NCBI GenBank assembly: GCA_934184665.1
Contig: CAKPSX010000001.1
Location: 26,260 to 90,259 of the forward strand
Direction: 5' to 3'
DNA length: 64,000 nt
Source of the DNA: an uncultured Clostridia bacterium
GTDB lineage: Bacteria > Bacillota > Clostridia > TANB77 > CAG-508
Shown piece by piece: positions 63,694 to 64,000 of this stretch (positions are counted from its first letter, which is position 1; each line of letters starts with the position of its first letter). Under the pieces are notes generated by a model, which searched no databases, was not told the origin of the DNA, and was given only the letters and a program-made list of their open reading frames with translations. A program made the translations under genes and the position numbers.

Positions 63694-63849
63694 CTACTCA
63701 GCCCAAAAAGCTCTATAAGTTTTAAAAGCAGAATAAATATCATATTTGTTTGTAACTTCATAAGGAGCATGCATCGAAAGAACAGGAACACCGCAATCAA
63801 TAACATCAACACCTTTGTTTGCTAAGATGCAAGAAATAGTATTTATACA
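63694..63849 (-). pseudogene. C-terminal remnant of an M18-type aminopeptidase
   Basis: About 51 codons ending with a TAG stop resemble the end of M18 aminopeptidases (ILANKGVDVIDCGVPVLSMHA, then YDIYSAFKTYRAFW). Upstream the frame is closed by a stop and no further homology is seen. Confidence 0.55.
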
Positions 63850-63892
63850 GTTTTAGACTTTAAAATTGTCGAGTTTTGTCGATGAAAAGTTC

Positions 63893-63921
63893 TTGCAATT
63901 TATGAAGTTTCATTATATAAT
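63893..63921 (+). promoter_or_regulatory. Promoter reading out of the window
   Basis: TTGCAA, 17-nt spacer and TATAAT. No gene starts before the window ends at 64000. Confidence 0.5.
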
Positions 63922-64000
63922 ATGTTTGCAATAATTATTGCACTTATTTCATATAGATTTTTATAAGATTTTTAAAATCAGTTTAATAATTTTTATCTTA

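Noticed and set aside
1..64000. CRISPR arrays
   Set aside because: No series of regularly spaced direct repeats was found; the palindrome cluster at 34975-35154 has irregular spacing and no spacers.
1..64000. A recoded TGA (Mycoplasma-like) genetic code
   Set aside because: Several intact genes end in TGA in expected places (for example 25547 and 59600), and the TGA at 49071 interrupts a gene that also carries a TAA.

Overview
The window is low-GC (roughly 30 percent) bacterial DNA with strong AGGAGG-type ribosome binding sites, ATG/GTG/TTG starts, TGA used as a real stop (standard code), sigma-A-like promoters and clean intrinsic terminators. The gene content (LCP cell-wall ligase, DacF-type carboxypeptidase, ABC-2/GldG transporter, CvpA, DUF1836, AbiE, a bile-salt-hydrolase-like enzyme) points to an anaerobic, gut-associated Firmicute, most likely an uncultured member of the Clostridia. 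No rRNA or marker gene allows a closer placement.

Layout. (1) 1-10.8 kb: three very large secreted, C-terminally anchored surface proteins, the first cut by the window edge. The third carries a candidate internal-thioester domain. (2) 10.8-25.8 kb: core region with tRNA-Lys, CapA-like protein, ABC-F ATPase, an ABC-2/GldG export operon, a YkvI-like transporter, a DUF5711-like/CvpA pair, LCP ligase, D,D-carboxypeptidase and a ComEA-like protein. It ends with an FGE-fold protein of foreign-looking base composition and the initiator tRNA-fMet. (3) 25.8-48.9 kb: an accessory island that starts directly behind tRNA-fMet. It holds a 5'-truncated FtsX permease, two diverged copies of a nuclease/partner module, a three-gene cassette with a YaaC-like protein, an integrase/repressor/excisionase module, iteron-like repeats and a type III restriction-modification system. 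It also holds an HNH/CHAT-protease pair and two Fic proteins. Decayed 3' halves of tRNA-fMet at 45.76 kb and 48.72 kb (perhaps also 29.11 kb) look like scars of successive integrations. (4) 48.9-52.9 kb: decaying genes (pRiA4b ORF-3-like, methyltransferase, GNAT, sodC) mixed with intact ones (P-loop kinase, CYTH-Nudix, GIY-YIG). (5) 53-61.7 kb: sirtuin, small GNAT, bile-salt-hydrolase-like enzyme, an unusual ClpN-AAA+-M41 fusion protease, DnaJ-like membrane protein, SDR, DUF1836, Maf, AbiE toxin-antitoxin. (6) 61.7-64 kb: a His/Thr-codon leader peptide with terminator, a structured palindromic element that also occurs at 50.6 kb, and a membrane-anchored FGE/C-type-lectin-fold protein. Its C-terminus and downstream hairpin resemble a diversity-generating retroelement target.

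The most notable items are the single-chain ClpC-like/FtsH-like protease (55470-57428), the probable retroelement target (62258-63529), the paired 124-130 nt structured elements with compensatory stem changes, the HNH/CHAT pair, and the nested tRNA-fMet island with duplicated nuclease modules and shared palindromes.
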